DNA of 64,000 bases from Rhizobium terricola (GTDB lineage: Bacteria > Pseudomonadota > Alphaproteobacteria > Rhizobiales > Rhizobiaceae), in assembly GCF_012927355.1 (NCBI RefSeq), contig NZ_JABBGK010000005.1, positions 1 through 64,000 of the forward strand, in the 5' to 3' direction. Numbering within the stretch: the first letter of the stretch is position 1; every line of letters starts with the position of its first letter. Positions 53,838 through 61,261 of the stretch are shown here, piece after piece. The position numbers were made by a program, and so were the translations under genes. The notes under the pieces are model-generated. The model was not told the origin of the DNA. It made no database searches and was given only the letters and a program-made list of their open reading frames with translations.

Positions 53838-53997
53838 CAGAACCCTGCGGGACGCGAGAGAAAGCGGTCTGCCCTCTCGCGTCCCCGTTTCGGTCAGCGG
53901 TGCTAAGGTTTGGGGCCATTGCGGCCGAGAACCCGACGCGCGCTCGGTGGCGTGGCTTTCCCTCCGACAATTCCTATCTGCTCTTGCCCAAATGCCC

Positions 53998-55194
53998 CTA
54001 TCGGTCGATCTGCAGAGAGACCGAGGCGAAGCCGCTTGCGGGATAGACCGCACGCAATGGCTCCGTGCCCGTCAGGAGCGCGAACGGCCCGATCCTATTC
54101 AGCACTTCATCGATCATCACTCTTAACTGCATCCTGGCCAAGGCAGCACCCGGACAAATGTGGATGCCCGCGCCGTAAAGCAGATTTGGCCCTTGGTCGC
54201 GCATGGGACAATACCGTTCAGCAGCCTCGAATGCCAGGGCGTCGCGATTGGCCGACGTCCAGATTACCGTTATCCGTTCCCCAGCCTCGATCCGACGCCC
54301 GCCGATCACTACGGGCCTTAGCGCCGTTCGCCGATTCGATATCAGCGGTCCGTGCAGACGCAGGATCTCCTCGATTGCCGGTGAAAGGCCCGTCCGGTCG
54401 AGGCGTAGCCGCCTTTGAACCTCGGGGTTTTCGGCAAGAAAATGCACGATGATGCCGACGCAGGCCGCAATCGTACCCAGTTCCCCCACCGTCCAGTTAC
54501 GCAGGATGCTCACGATCTCGCCGTGATCGATCCGCTTGCCGTCCACCGTCTTGCGGACTAGGCTGGAGGTGATATCGTCCGGCGCGGCGTCACCGGCCTC
54601 TTCTCGCCATTTGAGCTCGGAGCGGATATGCCAGTCGAACTCAAGCGCTATGGCTGCCATGGCGTCGGTATCGCGCGCAAGCGTGGCTTCGCGATTCTTC
54701 CGCACCCACAGAAGTAATGGCTCATGCAGGGACGCCGGCCAGCCGAGAAAACCGCACTGGATTCTGACCGCATAGGGCTCGGCGAGACCAGCCATGACCT
54801 CGAAGGAGGGGGTATTCCCGAGCGCCCCTAGAAGATCGCCGACGATCCGCCGACATTCGGGTTCGAAGGCTTCGACCCGTTCCCGGGTAAAATAGGGATC
54901 GATCATCCGTCGATAGACTGTGTGTTGCGGAGGATCCATGCCGTTGGGCAGCGAAGGATGCCGTGACACGACATTGCTGAACGTTTCGTGATCAGTGAGA
55001 ATTTGCAGAATATCGGCATGGCGGAAAAGGGACCAACCGAGATATTCGCTGTAGGCAACCGGACAGGCTTCGCGCATCTGGTCATAGGCACGGATCTGGT
55101 CGATCTGGACCTCAGCGCTGCGAGGATCCCAGTCAGGGCAGATCTCACCCGAAGACGCGTCCACGACGGAGTTCTTTCCATTTGCCGATTTCAT
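53998..55194 (-). CDS. Cytochrome P450, intact copy 3
   Basis: A 398-residue soluble P450 of bacterial class length. The haem motif is Y340-GAGIHI-C347-PG, the ExxR is E276-IL-R279, and helix C has H91-TVYR. The I helix reads RNWTVGELGTIAACVG: the usual AG-x-(D/E)-T becomes VGELG, so the acid-alcohol pair for O2 activation is missing. Such P450s often do other chemistry; NO reduction, as in fungal P450nor, is one idea. No ferredoxin or reductase gene is adjacent. It has a CTTTG-N8-CAAAG promoter box and lies tail-to-tail with riboswitch-cobT. Two decayed copies exist in the window. Confidence 0.92.
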   Translation of the reverse strand: MKSANGKNSVVDASSGEICPDWDPRSAEVQIDQIRAYDQMREACPVAYSEYLGWSLFRHADILQILTDHETFSNVVSRHPSLPNGMDPPQHTVYRRMIDPYFTRERVEAFEPECRRIVGDLLGALGNTPSFEVMAGLAEPYAVRIQCGFLGWPASLHEPLLLWVRKNREATLARDTDAMAAIALEFDWHIRSELKWREEAGDAAPDDITSSLVRKTVDGKRIDHGEIVSILRNWTVGELGTIAACVGIIVHFLAENPEVQRRLRLDRTGLSPAIEEILRLHGPLISNRRTALRPVVIGGRRIEAGERITVIWTSANRDALAFEAAERYCPMRDQGPNLLYGAGIHICPGAALARMQLRVMIDEVLNRIGPFALLTGTEPLRAVYPASGFASVSLQIDR

Positions 55195-55253
55195 ATGCTT
55201 GGTTCCCCTTCCATGGATCAGCAGCTACAATGCGGCAGTTGAGAGCTGGGTCT

Positions 55254-55267
55254 TTGTCTTCACGCAA
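55254..55267. promoter_or_regulatory. FNR/NnrR-type box at intact P450 promoter
   Basis: Read towards the P450 it is CTTTG-CGTGAAGA-CAAAG (55252-55269), centred about 66 bases before the start codon. Identical to the site of copy 2 at 16777-16794. Confidence 0.75.
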
Positions 55268-55312
55268 AGAACTCAAATCCCGTCTCCAGCAAAATCGACT
55301 ACCACTGGCGAC

Positions 55313-55409
55313 ACCGAGAATGCGATGGGCACCACGATCGAAACCGGCGAGCATCTGCTGGCACTGATGCAGGAAGGCGGACACGATGCCGCGGTCATAT
55401 GCGGCGTGT
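55313..55409 (+). pseudogene. Internal fragment of the LysR gene
   Basis: The plus strand reads TTIETGEHLLALMQEGGHDA followed by AVICGV, matching residues about 123-148 of the LysR protein at 20770-21612 (TTIDTGEHLLAQMQEGGLDA). It is cut off by the inverted repeat at 55410. Confidence 0.8.
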
Positions 55410-55458
55410 TGATAGCCACTGAGAACTGACCTGGCGGTTCAGTTCTCAGTGGCTATCA
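55410..55458. mobile_element. 20-bp inverted-repeat hairpin resembling an IS21-type end
   Basis: GATAGCCACTGAGAACTGA (55411-55429) is repeated inverted at 55439-55457 with a 9-base spacer. Related TCAGTTCTCAGTGG runs are known at ends of IS21-family elements, and an IstB remnant is 2.2 kb away. It may be two abutted ends left after deletion of the element. Confidence 0.6.
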
Positions 55459-55495
55459 CAATTAAGGCCTGTGTCCTATTTGCGATGGATGTTGC

Positions 55496-55981
55496 ATGCG
55501 AATGACGCTTCACACCGACTACGCGTTGCGAATGCTGATCTATCTGGCAACGCGACTGGATCGGGTATGCACGGTCAACGAAGTCGCCGAAGCTTGTAAG
55601 CTACCTTGCAATCACTGTCTCACGGTAGTCCAGATCTTACGCGATCTCGGTTTCATCGATACGACCCATGGCCACGCGGGCGGCATCCAGCTGGCCAGAC
55701 CACCTGGAGAGATTGGCCTCGGTACGCTGGTTCGCGCGATCGAGGAGACATCTTCACTCGGCGAATTCATTCACAACCAAGGCCGACCGTGCTCAACGGC
55801 ACGGACTCGCCATCTCAAAAACTTGCTGCACGAGGCGCTCGCTGCGTTCCTGGCCGTTCTTGACAAATACACGCTCGCCGACATCGTGACGAATCGGTCG
55901 ATACTCGACCCATTTCTCGGGATCGACACGACGGTCAAGCTTGAAAAAGGGGCACAGAAATGGCGACGAGATCAACGCTGA
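55496..55981 (+). CDS. Rrf2-family protein with lost Fe-S ligands (NsrR paralogue)
   Basis: A 161-residue protein closely related to the NsrR at 24366, with the same start and the YTLADIV end. Of the three cluster cysteines only C99 remains; positions 91 and 105 are Phe and Arg. The DNA-binding wing RGRAGGIRL has become HGHAGGIQL, losing three Arg. It is open and possibly expressed but unlikely to bind a cluster or the old operator. It is divergent from the intact P450. Confidence 0.8.
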   Translation: MRMTLHTDYALRMLIYLATRLDRVCTVNEVAEACKLPCNHCLTVVQILRDLGFIDTTHGHAGGIQLARPPGEIGLGTLVRAIEETSSLGEFIHNQGRPCSTARTRHLKNLLHEALAAFLAVLDKYTLADIVTNRSILDPFLGIDTTVKLEKGAQKWRRDQR

Positions 55982-55994
55982 TGGGGCAGCCAAT

Positions 55995-56182
55995 GCGCTG
56001 AAGACACGTATTCCACAGTTCTCCCCTTTGAAGAGCTGGGGAATATGCCTCGCCCGGCGTGGCGGCTATCTAAAAGTTGGGTGGCTGTCGCCCGAAAGCA
56101 TGCCGTGATCTTTCACGCGATGTGGATCTCCGGCGCACCGTTCCACTGGTCATCGCAAGAGCCGAGTGAGATCGCGTGATTA
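55995..56182 (+). pseudogene. IS110-family transposase C-terminal remnant
   Basis: Plus-strand pieces FSPLKSWGICLARRGG and, after a frameshift, VAVARKHAVIFHAMWISGAP then FHWSSQEPSEIA match the end of IS110/IS116/IS902 transposases (VAVARKLAVILHxMW). Only about 60 codons remain. Confidence 0.7.
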
Positions 56183-56591
56183 CGCCGATACCTTGGTTAA
56201 ATCAGATCAGCGATGATCGTCCGGTAAGGACGATGGTACGGTCAAGGCCGGTTCCAGGAATGCGATGCTGCCTAATAGAGCAACCGCGAACACCACATTG
56301 GTCGACCGCGCCTATTCAACGCCATGATAGGGCGGTCAAAGCGCCGTCCTAACAGAGAGCCATGGGCCTGACCCATGGCGTCCTCAGCGAACAACTTACC
56401 AACCGAGACTAGAGAATCGCTACGGGATGCGATCGCAGATTTGGCAATCCCGAATGTCGTCCTAACCCTACCGAACGTGGTAGAATTCGAACCTCCGCAA
56501 TATCGTCTCTCCGCCCAAGGGGGCGGCCCGCCTCTGCCCCAGATAGAGCGGCGGGGCTCGAAGCAGGCTGCACTCGTCCAGACCGAGGCCA
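56183..56591. other. Gap of about 400 bases without a recognised gene
   Basis: Frames on both strands are open for about 100 codons but give no recognisable product. Probably transposon debris. Confidence 0.4.
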
Positions 56592-56849
56592 TTAGCTGTG
56601 GTTGCCGAAGAAGTGCCTGTTGTCGCAGAACTCAGGTCCGGCAGCAGGTTGGCCATTGCACTCCGACAACCATGCCTCGCATAAGTCGCTTTGGCGACAA
56701 AAGATGCAGCTTCTCACCGCCCGCGCCATGCTCTGCCCGAACTGTTCCTTCGCTGCCAACTCCTGTTTGACACCTAGCCGATCCATCATCATACTCATTA
56801 GTTGCGACTGGCGCTCCAGCCTCGTGGCAATCTTCCCGATGGCAGTCAT
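56592..56849 (-). CDS. DUF6455-like small cysteine protein, first copy
   Basis: An 85-residue protein with C48-x2-C51-x5-C57 and C75 (SCIFCRQSDLCEAWL and PEFCDNRHFF), as in the DUF6455 family of alphaproteobacteria. The function is unknown; the cysteines could bind zinc or an Fe-S cluster. GGGGAGTAG precedes the ATG. It is on the same strand as the second DUF6455 gene but an IS3 remnant separates them. Confidence 0.7.
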   Translation of the reverse strand: MTAIGKIATRLERQSQLMSMMMDRLGVKQELAAKEQFGQSMARAVRSCIFCRQSDLCEAWLSECNGQPAAGPEFCDNRHFFGNHS

Positions 56850-56880
56850 ACTGCTACTCCCCTTTTGGCTCGATACCTAG

Positions 56881-57012
56881 AGCACATGTACTGTTCTGCT
56901 TCCGGTCTTCCGTACACCGAGCCAACCTAACCCCACCTTGTTTTCAAATTCCACCGGACTGAGATAGCCCAGCGTCGAATACAGGCCCTTCGGCTTGCAG
57001 AAGCGTTCTAAG
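56881..57012 (-). pseudogene. IS3-family transposase 3' remnant
   Basis: The reverse strand reads RFCKPKGLYSTLGYLSPVEF, then the IS end with LGVRKTGSR. STLGYLSPVEFE is the hallmark C-terminus of IS3-family OrfB. It is unlike the remnant at 1555-1925, so it is a different element. Confidence 0.75.
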
Positions 57013-57035
57013 CGAACCTATTCGCCCCGGTCCGG

Positions 57036-57467
57036 CTAGTTCCGACAATCAAGAAACGACTTAGATCTTCGTTTCAACAGGCCTATTGCATCCGCGTTGT
57101 TACAATAGGCATGATAATCCCGCGCTATTGTATCATTGCGAATACTGGCGCGACAGGTCGGCTTCCTATTACAATCTGCGCAGGTAACCTTCATGCGATT
57201 CAGTATGCTCTGCCCTCCGAAACGTGATGGGACATACTTGACACCAAGCGACTTCATCACAATCGCAAGTTCGTCAGCAGCATTTGGGCCACGGCTCACA
57301 ACTTCGATGAAATGCTCGGCGGAAAGCTCGCAGCTGGCGGCAATGGCGTCGAGTTCACTCGTGGGCAGATTCAACAGCTCATGTCGAGCCCGGGCCCCGG
57401 CTTGGCAACGTCGCCACCGTGCGGTTATCCATTCAAAAGCGGTCGTAACAGTAGCCTTAGCAAACAT
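57036..57467 (-). CDS. DUF6455-like cysteine protein, second copy
   Basis: A 143-residue protein with RARHELLNLPTSELDAIAAS and RGPNAADELAIVMKSLGV, then C96-x2-C99-x5-C105 and C122 (VTCADCNRKPTC and HAYCNNADAI). This is the DUF6455 pattern with the same cysteine spacing as its neighbour. A TTG-N8-CAA site is 53 bases before the start, so it belongs to the low-oxygen/NO set. The last 12 residues may be altered by the adjacent IS remnant. Confidence 0.72.
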   Translation of the reverse strand: MFAKATVTTAFEWITARWRRCQAGARARHELLNLPTSELDAIAASCELSAEHFIEVVSRGPNAADELAIVMKSLGVKYVPSRFGGQSILNRMKVTCADCNRKPTCRASIRNDTIARDYHAYCNNADAIGLLKRRSKSFLDCRN

Positions 57468-57519
57468 GAACTTATCTCCTCCCCACTTCTAGGTTATCCT
57501 TAAGAAGGGGTGAGCTACT

Positions 57520-57533
57520 TTGTTTCGGCGCAA
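57520..57533. promoter_or_regulatory. FNR/NnrR-type box upstream of DUF6455 gene
   Basis: CTTTG-TTTCGGCG-CAAAC with the TTG-N8-CAA core, 53 bases before the DUF6455 start at 57467, the spacing expected for an activator site. Confidence 0.62.
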
Positions 57534-57619
57534 ACAGCACGCGCATTTGCCGCAGACTTGGCCTCCGGAATCAAGCGACAGCACCGGCCGCCAGGCACGG
57601 TCGGTGACCAGCTGCACTA

Positions 57620-57770
57620 GGAGATCGCCGAGAAACAGGCTCGCTCAATTACATACCAGATGACCGCCGCCAAACTAACGCTCGCCAAGGACATAGACGA
57701 CTTCGCCGATACGTCGGTCAACGTAAGACTGGAGCGCCAGCTTGCGATAGGAGCCCTCATCAAGAGGTTA
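57620..57770 (+). pseudogene. IS21-family IstB remnant
   Basis: The plus strand reads EIAEKQARSITYQMTAAKLT, then LAKDIDDFADTSVN, like the N-terminal part of IstB helper ATPases (EIAxKQARSIxYQM...LAKDIDDF). A stop precedes it and the ATPase domain is missing. Confidence 0.7.
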
Positions 57771-58050
57771 TACCCGGTCAGGCCGAGGCGGCTGATTGGT
57801 GTTTTGAATTTTGGGCTGCCGTAGGGCCGAAACCAATTGTTGCGGTAAGGCTAGGATGACAGTTCGCGTAACGCGATCTATTGCTGCCCCAATTGATCGG
57901 CGCGACTAACCATCCCCCTTCAGTAAAGTGCGACAGAACCCATTCTTGCTGACTACTGTTTCCTGACAATTAACATGCGAACCGAGAGCATTTCGTTGAC
58001 TTTTGTCAGCGCTGGTGAATTATGTCAGAAACCACCCGCAAAGGAACCTC
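57771..58050. other. Gap before the sugar catabolism unit
   Basis: No gene seen. It marks the boundary between the IS-rich region and the intact SorC-led operon. Confidence 0.5.
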
Positions 58051-59031
58051 ATGCCGATCCGCGCCGCCGATCAGATCATTCACAAGGCCGCCTGGCTCTA
58101 CTACACGCACGGCTTGCGCCAGGACGAGGTGGCCCAAAGGCTGGAAATTTCCCGCGCATCGGTTGCCATGTATCTGCGCCGCGCGCGCGAGATGGGCATT
58201 GTCACCATCACCACATCCTCGGAACTTTTCTCAGATGACGTGCTTGCCAGGGAACTGGAGGACGCAACCGGGTTGACGACGGCATGGATCGTGCCGGAGG
58301 ACCGGCAGGCCATGGATCCCACCGCCGAAATGCCGGTCGTTGCCGCCTCCGTCTTCCTCGAACTGATCAACAAGGGCGAGCGGGTGGGCGTGGCCTGGGG
58401 CCGCACCGTCTACCACATCGCCGACGTAATGCCCTTCGCGGATCTGCGCGGCGTCACCGTCGTCCAGCTCTGCGGCAATCTCGGCGCACCCTACTCCTAT
58501 CGTCCCGATCAATGCACGACGGAAATCGCCCGCCGGCTCAATGCGGAAGGCATCAACTTCTACGCACCGCTCGTGCTGTCGTCGGAGCGCCTGGCCGAAG
58601 AGCTCCGCGGCGAGCCCGTCATCCGGGAGCAGCTCGCCGCCATTTCCGATTGCCAGTTGGCCCTCTACTCCGTCGGCGGCATCGAGGAAGACAGCCACCT
58701 GGTCAAATGCGGAGCCCTGTCGGCGCAGGACATGCACGAAATGGGCGAAATGGGAGCGGCCGGCGTCATAGCCGGACAACTCATCGACCGCGACGGCCGT
58801 TGGATGGATTGCGCGCACAATCGACGCTGCATCTCCGCCGATCTCGATTCCATCCGGGCGATCAAGAAGCGGATGCTCGTCGTTCAGGAAGACAACAAGT
58901 TCGAGCCGCTGATCGCGGCGCTGAAAGGGGGCTTTGCCTCGCATCTGGTCATCACCACCTCGATGGCGCGAAGGGTTCTGGAACACTGGAACCGCGAGGG
59001 GCTCGGAAAGGGCGGTTCGAGCGAGGCTTGA
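58051..59031 (+). CDS. SorC/DeoR-family sugar-responsive regulator
   Basis: A 326-residue protein with an N-terminal helix-turn-helix (LRQDEVAQRLEISRASVAMYLRRARE, about 22-47) and the SorC sugar-phosphate-binding domain (GVAWGRTVYHIADVMP, VVQLCGNLGAPY, AAGVIAGQLIDRDG). ATG at 58051 gives the normal family N-terminus; the frame is open further upstream. It lies 58 bases before the aldolase-dehydrogenase gene, its probable target along with the ABC transporter. Confidence 0.88.
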   Translation: MPIRAADQIIHKAAWLYYTHGLRQDEVAQRLEISRASVAMYLRRAREMGIVTITTSSELFSDDVLARELEDATGLTTAWIVPEDRQAMDPTAEMPVVAASVFLELINKGERVGVAWGRTVYHIADVMPFADLRGVTVVQLCGNLGAPYSYRPDQCTTEIARRLNAEGINFYAPLVLSSERLAEELRGEPVIREQLAAISDCQLALYSVGGIEEDSHLVKCGALSAQDMHEMGEMGAAGVIAGQLIDRDGRWMDCAHNRRCISADLDSIRAIKKRMLVVQEDNKFEPLIAALKGGFASHLVITTSMARRVLEHWNREGLGKGGSSEA

Positions 59032-59089
59032 ACCCAAGGATTTGGTCCGCCGATGCCGGCCGGGCCGGTATATCGGGAGGCAAAACACA

Positions 59090-61144
59090 ATGGAAAATCT
59101 CTGGCGCGACGACGAGGCGGAAAAGGTCGTTGCAAGCTATGCCGCGAAAGGCGTCAACCGCGACCTGGCGCTGCGCACCTACACCACGCGCCTGCTCGGC
59201 GGTGAGCCGCGCCTTGTGCTGCATGGCGGCGGCAATACCTCCGTCAAGACCGAGATGACCGACCTGGTCGGCGACACGCATGCGGTTCTCTGCGTCAAGG
59301 GCAGCGGCTGGGACATGGGCACGATCGAGCCGGCGGGTCTACCCGCGGTCAAGATCGGTTCGCTGCTGAAGAGCCGCAGGCTCGACAAGCTCTCCGACGA
59401 GGACATGGTGGCGCTGTTGCGCGCCAATCTGATCGACCCGGCCGCGCCGAACCCGTCCGTGGAGGCGCTGCTGCACGCTTTCCTGCCGCACAAGTTCGTC
59501 GACCACACCCATTCGACCGCCATTCTCGCCATCGCCGACCAGGCGAAGAGCCGTGAAATGAGCGCCGGACTCTTCGGCACCAAAATGGGCTTCGTACCCT
59601 ACATCATGCCCGGCTTCGCCCTCGCCAAGGCGGCGGCGGAAGTGTTCGAACAGGATCCGACGGTCGAAGGGCTGATCCTCGACAAACACGGCATCTTTAC
59701 CTTCGGCGACACCGCCAAGGAGGCCTATGACCGGATGATCCACTACGTCACGGTTGCGGAGGATCACGTCAGGAACAACGGCCGCAATCCCTTCACTCCA
59801 GTCACGCTTCCGAAGGAACTCGCCAGCGTGATCGAGATTGCCCCGCTGCTGCGGGGCGCGGTTGCCGTCGACAAGGGCGAAGGCCGCTACGATCGCATGG
59901 TCAGCGTGTTCCGCTCCTCACCGGCCATTCTCGACTTCGTCAACGCGGCCGAAGTCAAGGACATGGCGGCTCGCGGCGTGTCCACGCCCGATCTCTCGAT
60001 TCGCATCAAGACGGGTCCGATGGTCCTGCCGGCACCGGCCAAGGACGACCTCGCCGGCTACCGCGCCGTCATCGATGAACAGGTCGCAACCTTCGCCGCC
60101 GATTATACCGAGTATTTCCGCAGCAATGATGCCCGTGACGACGTCAAGCGCATCATGCTCGATCCCATGCCCCGCCTCACCCTGATGCCGGGTCTCGGCA
60201 TGTTTGGTCATGGCCGGACCGTCAAGGATGCCACCATCGCGGTCGATGTCGGCGAAATGTGGATCGAGGCGGCACGTGATGCCGAATCGATCGGTCGCTT
60301 CGAGCCGGTGAGCCGGCCCGACCTTTTCGATCTCGAATACTGGTCACTGGAACAGGCAAAGCTGGCCGGTGCGAAGCCGAAGCCGTTCACCGGCCAGGTT
60401 GCCATCGTCACCGGTGGAGCCGGTGCCATCGGCGCGGCCATCGTCAAGGCATTCGCGGCGGAGGGCGCGCATGTCGTGGCGCTGGATCTCGATGGCGACA
60501 AGGCGGCGGCTGTCGCCAAATCGGCCGGCAACAGTTCGATCGGCATCGCCTGCGACATCACCGATCCTACCTCCGTGCGCGCGGCCTTCGACAAGACGAT
60601 TGCCACGTTCGGCGGCGTCGACATTGTCGTCTCCAATGCCGGCGCAGCCTGGGAGAGCCCGATCGCCACGATGGACGACGCGCTGCTGCGCAAGAGCTTC
60701 GAACTCAATTTCTTCGCCCACCAGACGGTGGCGCAGAATGCGGTGCGCGTGATGAAGGCGCAGAAGACCGGCGGCGTGCTTTTGTTCAACGCCTCGAAGC
60801 AGGCGGTCAATCCCGGCGCGAAATTCGGCGCCTATGGCCTGCCGAAGGCAGCGACGCTGTTCCTGTCGCGCCAGTATGCGCTTGAACATGGCGCGGACCA
60901 TATCCGGGTCAATGCCGTCAATGCCGACCGGATCCGCTCCGGCCTGCTCAACGACGAGATGATTGCCAACCGTGCGGCCGCCCGCGGCCTTTCCGTCAAG
61001 GAGTACATGGGCGGCAACCTGCTCGGCCTCGAGGTGACGGCCGAGGACGTGGCCCGCGCCTTCGTGCATCACGCGCTCGCCGAACGCACGACCGCCGATG
61101 TCACCACCGTCGACGGCGGCAATATCGCCGCGGCACTGCGCTGA
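59090..61144 (+). CDS. Bifunctional class II aldolase / short-chain dehydrogenase
   Basis: A 684-residue fusion. The N-terminal 430 residues form a class II aldolase/epimerase domain with LHGGGNTSVK and zinc-site histidines in DHTHSTAIL and DKHGIFTFG. The C-terminal 260 residues form an SDR with VTGGAGAIGAAIV (NAD binding), SNAG and the catalytic Y-x3-K in AYGLPKAA. Such RhaD/I-like fusions oxidise and cleave deoxy-sugar or sugar-acid intermediates to lactaldehyde/lactate-type products. ATG at 59090 follows CGGGAGG. The exact sugar is not evident. Confidence 0.9.
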   Translation: MENLWRDDEAEKVVASYAAKGVNRDLALRTYTTRLLGGEPRLVLHGGGNTSVKTEMTDLVGDTHAVLCVKGSGWDMGTIEPAGLPAVKIGSLLKSRRLDKLSDEDMVALLRANLIDPAAPNPSVEALLHAFLPHKFVDHTHSTAILAIADQAKSREMSAGLFGTKMGFVPYIMPGFALAKAAAEVFEQDPTVEGLILDKHGIFTFGDTAKEAYDRMIHYVTVAEDHVRNNGRNPFTPVTLPKELASVIEIAPLLRGAVAVDKGEGRYDRMVSVFRSSPAILDFVNAAEVKDMAARGVSTPDLSIRIKTGPMVLPAPAKDDLAGYRAVIDEQVATFAADYTEYFRSNDARDDVKRIMLDPMPRLTLMPGLGMFGHGRTVKDATIAVDVGEMWIEAARDAESIGRFEPVSRPDLFDLEYWSLEQAKLAGAKPKPFTGQVAIVTGGAGAIGAAIVKAFAAEGAHVVALDLDGDKAAAVAKSAGNSSIGIACDITDPTSVRAAFDKTIATFGGVDIVVSNAGAAWESPIATMDDALLRKSFELNFFAHQTVAQNAVRVMKAQKTGGVLLFNASKQAVNPGAKFGAYGLPKAATLFLSRQYALEHGADHIRVNAVNADRIRSGLLNDEMIANRAAARGLSVKEYMGGNLLGLEVTAEDVARAFVHHALAERTTADVTTVDGGNIAAALR

Positions 61145-61151
61145 TCTTCAA

Positions 61152-61178
61152 ACGGGGCGGCAAACCGCCCCGTTTTTG
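61152..61178 (+). terminator. Rho-independent terminator after aldolase-dehydrogenase gene
   Basis: ACGGGGCGG, loop CAAA, CCGCCCCGT then five T. Begins 8 bases after the stop codon. Confidence 0.9.
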
Positions 61179-61212
61179 TCCAGGCCGCAAATGCCGAACT
61201 GACCAGACATGC

Positions 61213-61242
61213 AAAAAGGGGCGGCCCGATGGACCGCCCCTT
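61213..61242 (-). terminator. Rho-independent terminator of the sugar ABC operon
   Basis: On the reverse strand AAGGGGCGG pairs with CCGCCCCTT and is followed by a T-run. It lies 20 bases after the binding-protein stop at 61262, facing the other terminator. Confidence 0.88.
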
Positions 61243-61261
61243 CTTCATTCCCAATGCAAGA

